Source: Bacteroidaceae bacterium (GTDB lineage: Bacteria; Bacteroidota; Bacteroidia; Bacteroidales; Bacteroidaceae). Taken from it: DNA of 64,000 nucleotides. Each line of letters opens with the position of its first letter. Within the stretch, counting starts at the first letter, position 1. Where the stretch lies: positions 44,327 through 108,326 of the forward strand of contig JAGCFO010000007.1 in NCBI GenBank assembly GCA_017650105.1. Direction: 5' to 3'. This document shows, one piece after another, positions 63,628 to 64,000 of the stretch. Below the pieces are notes generated by a model that saw nothing but the letters and a program-made list of their open reading frames with translations, was not told where the DNA came from and ran no database searches. A program made the translations under genes and the position numbers.

Positions 63628-63981
63628 TTACCATTGTGTTTCTGTTTGACGTGTCTTGATAAATGCTGCCTGTTCGTCGGCCTCTTCGCGGAAGAGCGAC
63701 TCGATGAGCGCCTTGCCCATGCGTTTGGGAAAGCGCAGCTGGAAGATGACCGTTTCCATGGTCTCCTTCACCTCACCGTGAGCCGTGCGGAAGAGCATGT
63801 TATAACGGCTGCCGCTATCCTTGGCGTAGGCGCGGAAGTGGCTCGTGCCGTCGTCCTCCGTCACCATTCGACCCTTCTGGCTGGCGCGGTCGCCACCGCT
63901 CACGATGTGCTGACCCAGCTCAAACCCGCAAGGGTAGATGTTGATGTTACCGTTCTGATTGAACACTGTCTGTGTCTCCAT
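63628..63981 (-). CDS. Small protein upstream of the primase-like gene
   Basis: I do not recognise this 117-residue protein. It has no signal peptide or membrane segment; ICPCG- or zinc-type motifs are absent. Its sequence (SRYNMLFRTAHGEVKETMET, VIFQLRFPKRMGKALIESLF) is soluble and basic toward the end. It lies four bases before the primase-like gene and probably shares its transcript. Its start is 19 bases from the window edge, so a longer operon may extend beyond. Confidence 0.6.
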   Translation of the reverse strand: METQTVFNQNGNINIYPCGFELGQHIVSGGDRASQKGRMVTEDDGTSHFRAYAKDSGSRYNMLFRTAHGEVKETMETVIFQLRFPKRMGKALIESLFREEADEQAAFIKTRQTETQW

Positions 63982-64000
63982 CTGGAGATTCTCGATAAAA

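Overview
The window looks like a gut-type Bacteroidales chromosome (Bacteroidaceae/Prevotellaceae range; genus not resolvable from sequence alone). The support is the Bacteroidota promoter form (TTTG, 19-20 nt, TAnnTTTG) seen before several genes, many Cys-lipoproteins, TonB-dependent receptors, multi-domain secreted proteins, and a virE-N/DUF3987 primase-like gene. Most of it is ordinary dense chromosome of about 50% GC, with AT-rich islands at 5.6-7.4 kb and 30.8-31.7 kb.

Layout. 0-5.6 kb: the end of an RND efflux adaptor, a TolC-type channel, a sugar/H+ symporter, a C1B peptidase and a UDP-sugar epimerase. 5.6-7.4 kb: hairpins, a small membrane-anchored unknown and a uracil/hypoxanthine-DNA glycosylase family gene. 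7.4-14.2 kb: a 2251-residue secreted papain-fold protein with LamG, PKD and F5/8C-like modules. 14.3-17.7 kb: aroB overlapping a glycosyltransferase, and rarA. 18.0-20.8 kb: a tight operon of steroid 5-alpha-reductase, Old Yellow Enzyme and short-chain dehydrogenase genes, the same three-family combination known from bile-acid and steroid reduction in Bacteroidales. 20.8-23.2 kb: tRNA-Ala(GGC), ruvC, purN, mazG. 23.2-28.7 kb: a degenerate lytic-transglycosylase/LysM lipoprotein, then two SGNH proteins and an MBOAT acyltransferase, probably an envelope-glycan O-acetylation set. 28.8-30.5 kb: rubrerythrin and an acyltransferase.

30.6-34.15 kb is a nearly gene-free repeat region. Long inverted repeats, one of them split by a small lipoprotein locus, enclose microsatellites, a perfect AT-rich palindrome and a tandem array of about 114-bp units. 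Each unit carries a hairpin, and paired base changes between units preserve the stem. 34.2-46.9 kb is a complete ten-gene branched-chain amino-acid operon on the minus strand (cimA-ilvE-ilvD-ilvB-ilvN-ilvC-leuA-leuC-leuD-leuB). It is preceded by a well-formed attenuator: a promoter, an 18-codon leader peptide with 12 Ile/Leu/Val codons, an antiterminator and a terminator. 47.4-56.3 kb holds a TonB receptor, a DUF5689-type lipoprotein, a cleaved-adhesin/OB-fold lipoprotein, a divergent endonuclease/exonuclease/phosphatase lipoprotein and two further envelope proteins, probably an outer-membrane uptake locus. 56.5-60.7 kb: class II aldolase and a large outer-membrane beta-barrel. 61.2-64 kb: a primase/helicase-like gene and a small partner, probably part of a mobile or accessory module.

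An AT-rich intergenic repeat family with a CGCGA-type core and purine-rich arms recurs in at least six gaps, one of them inside the ilv-leu operon.
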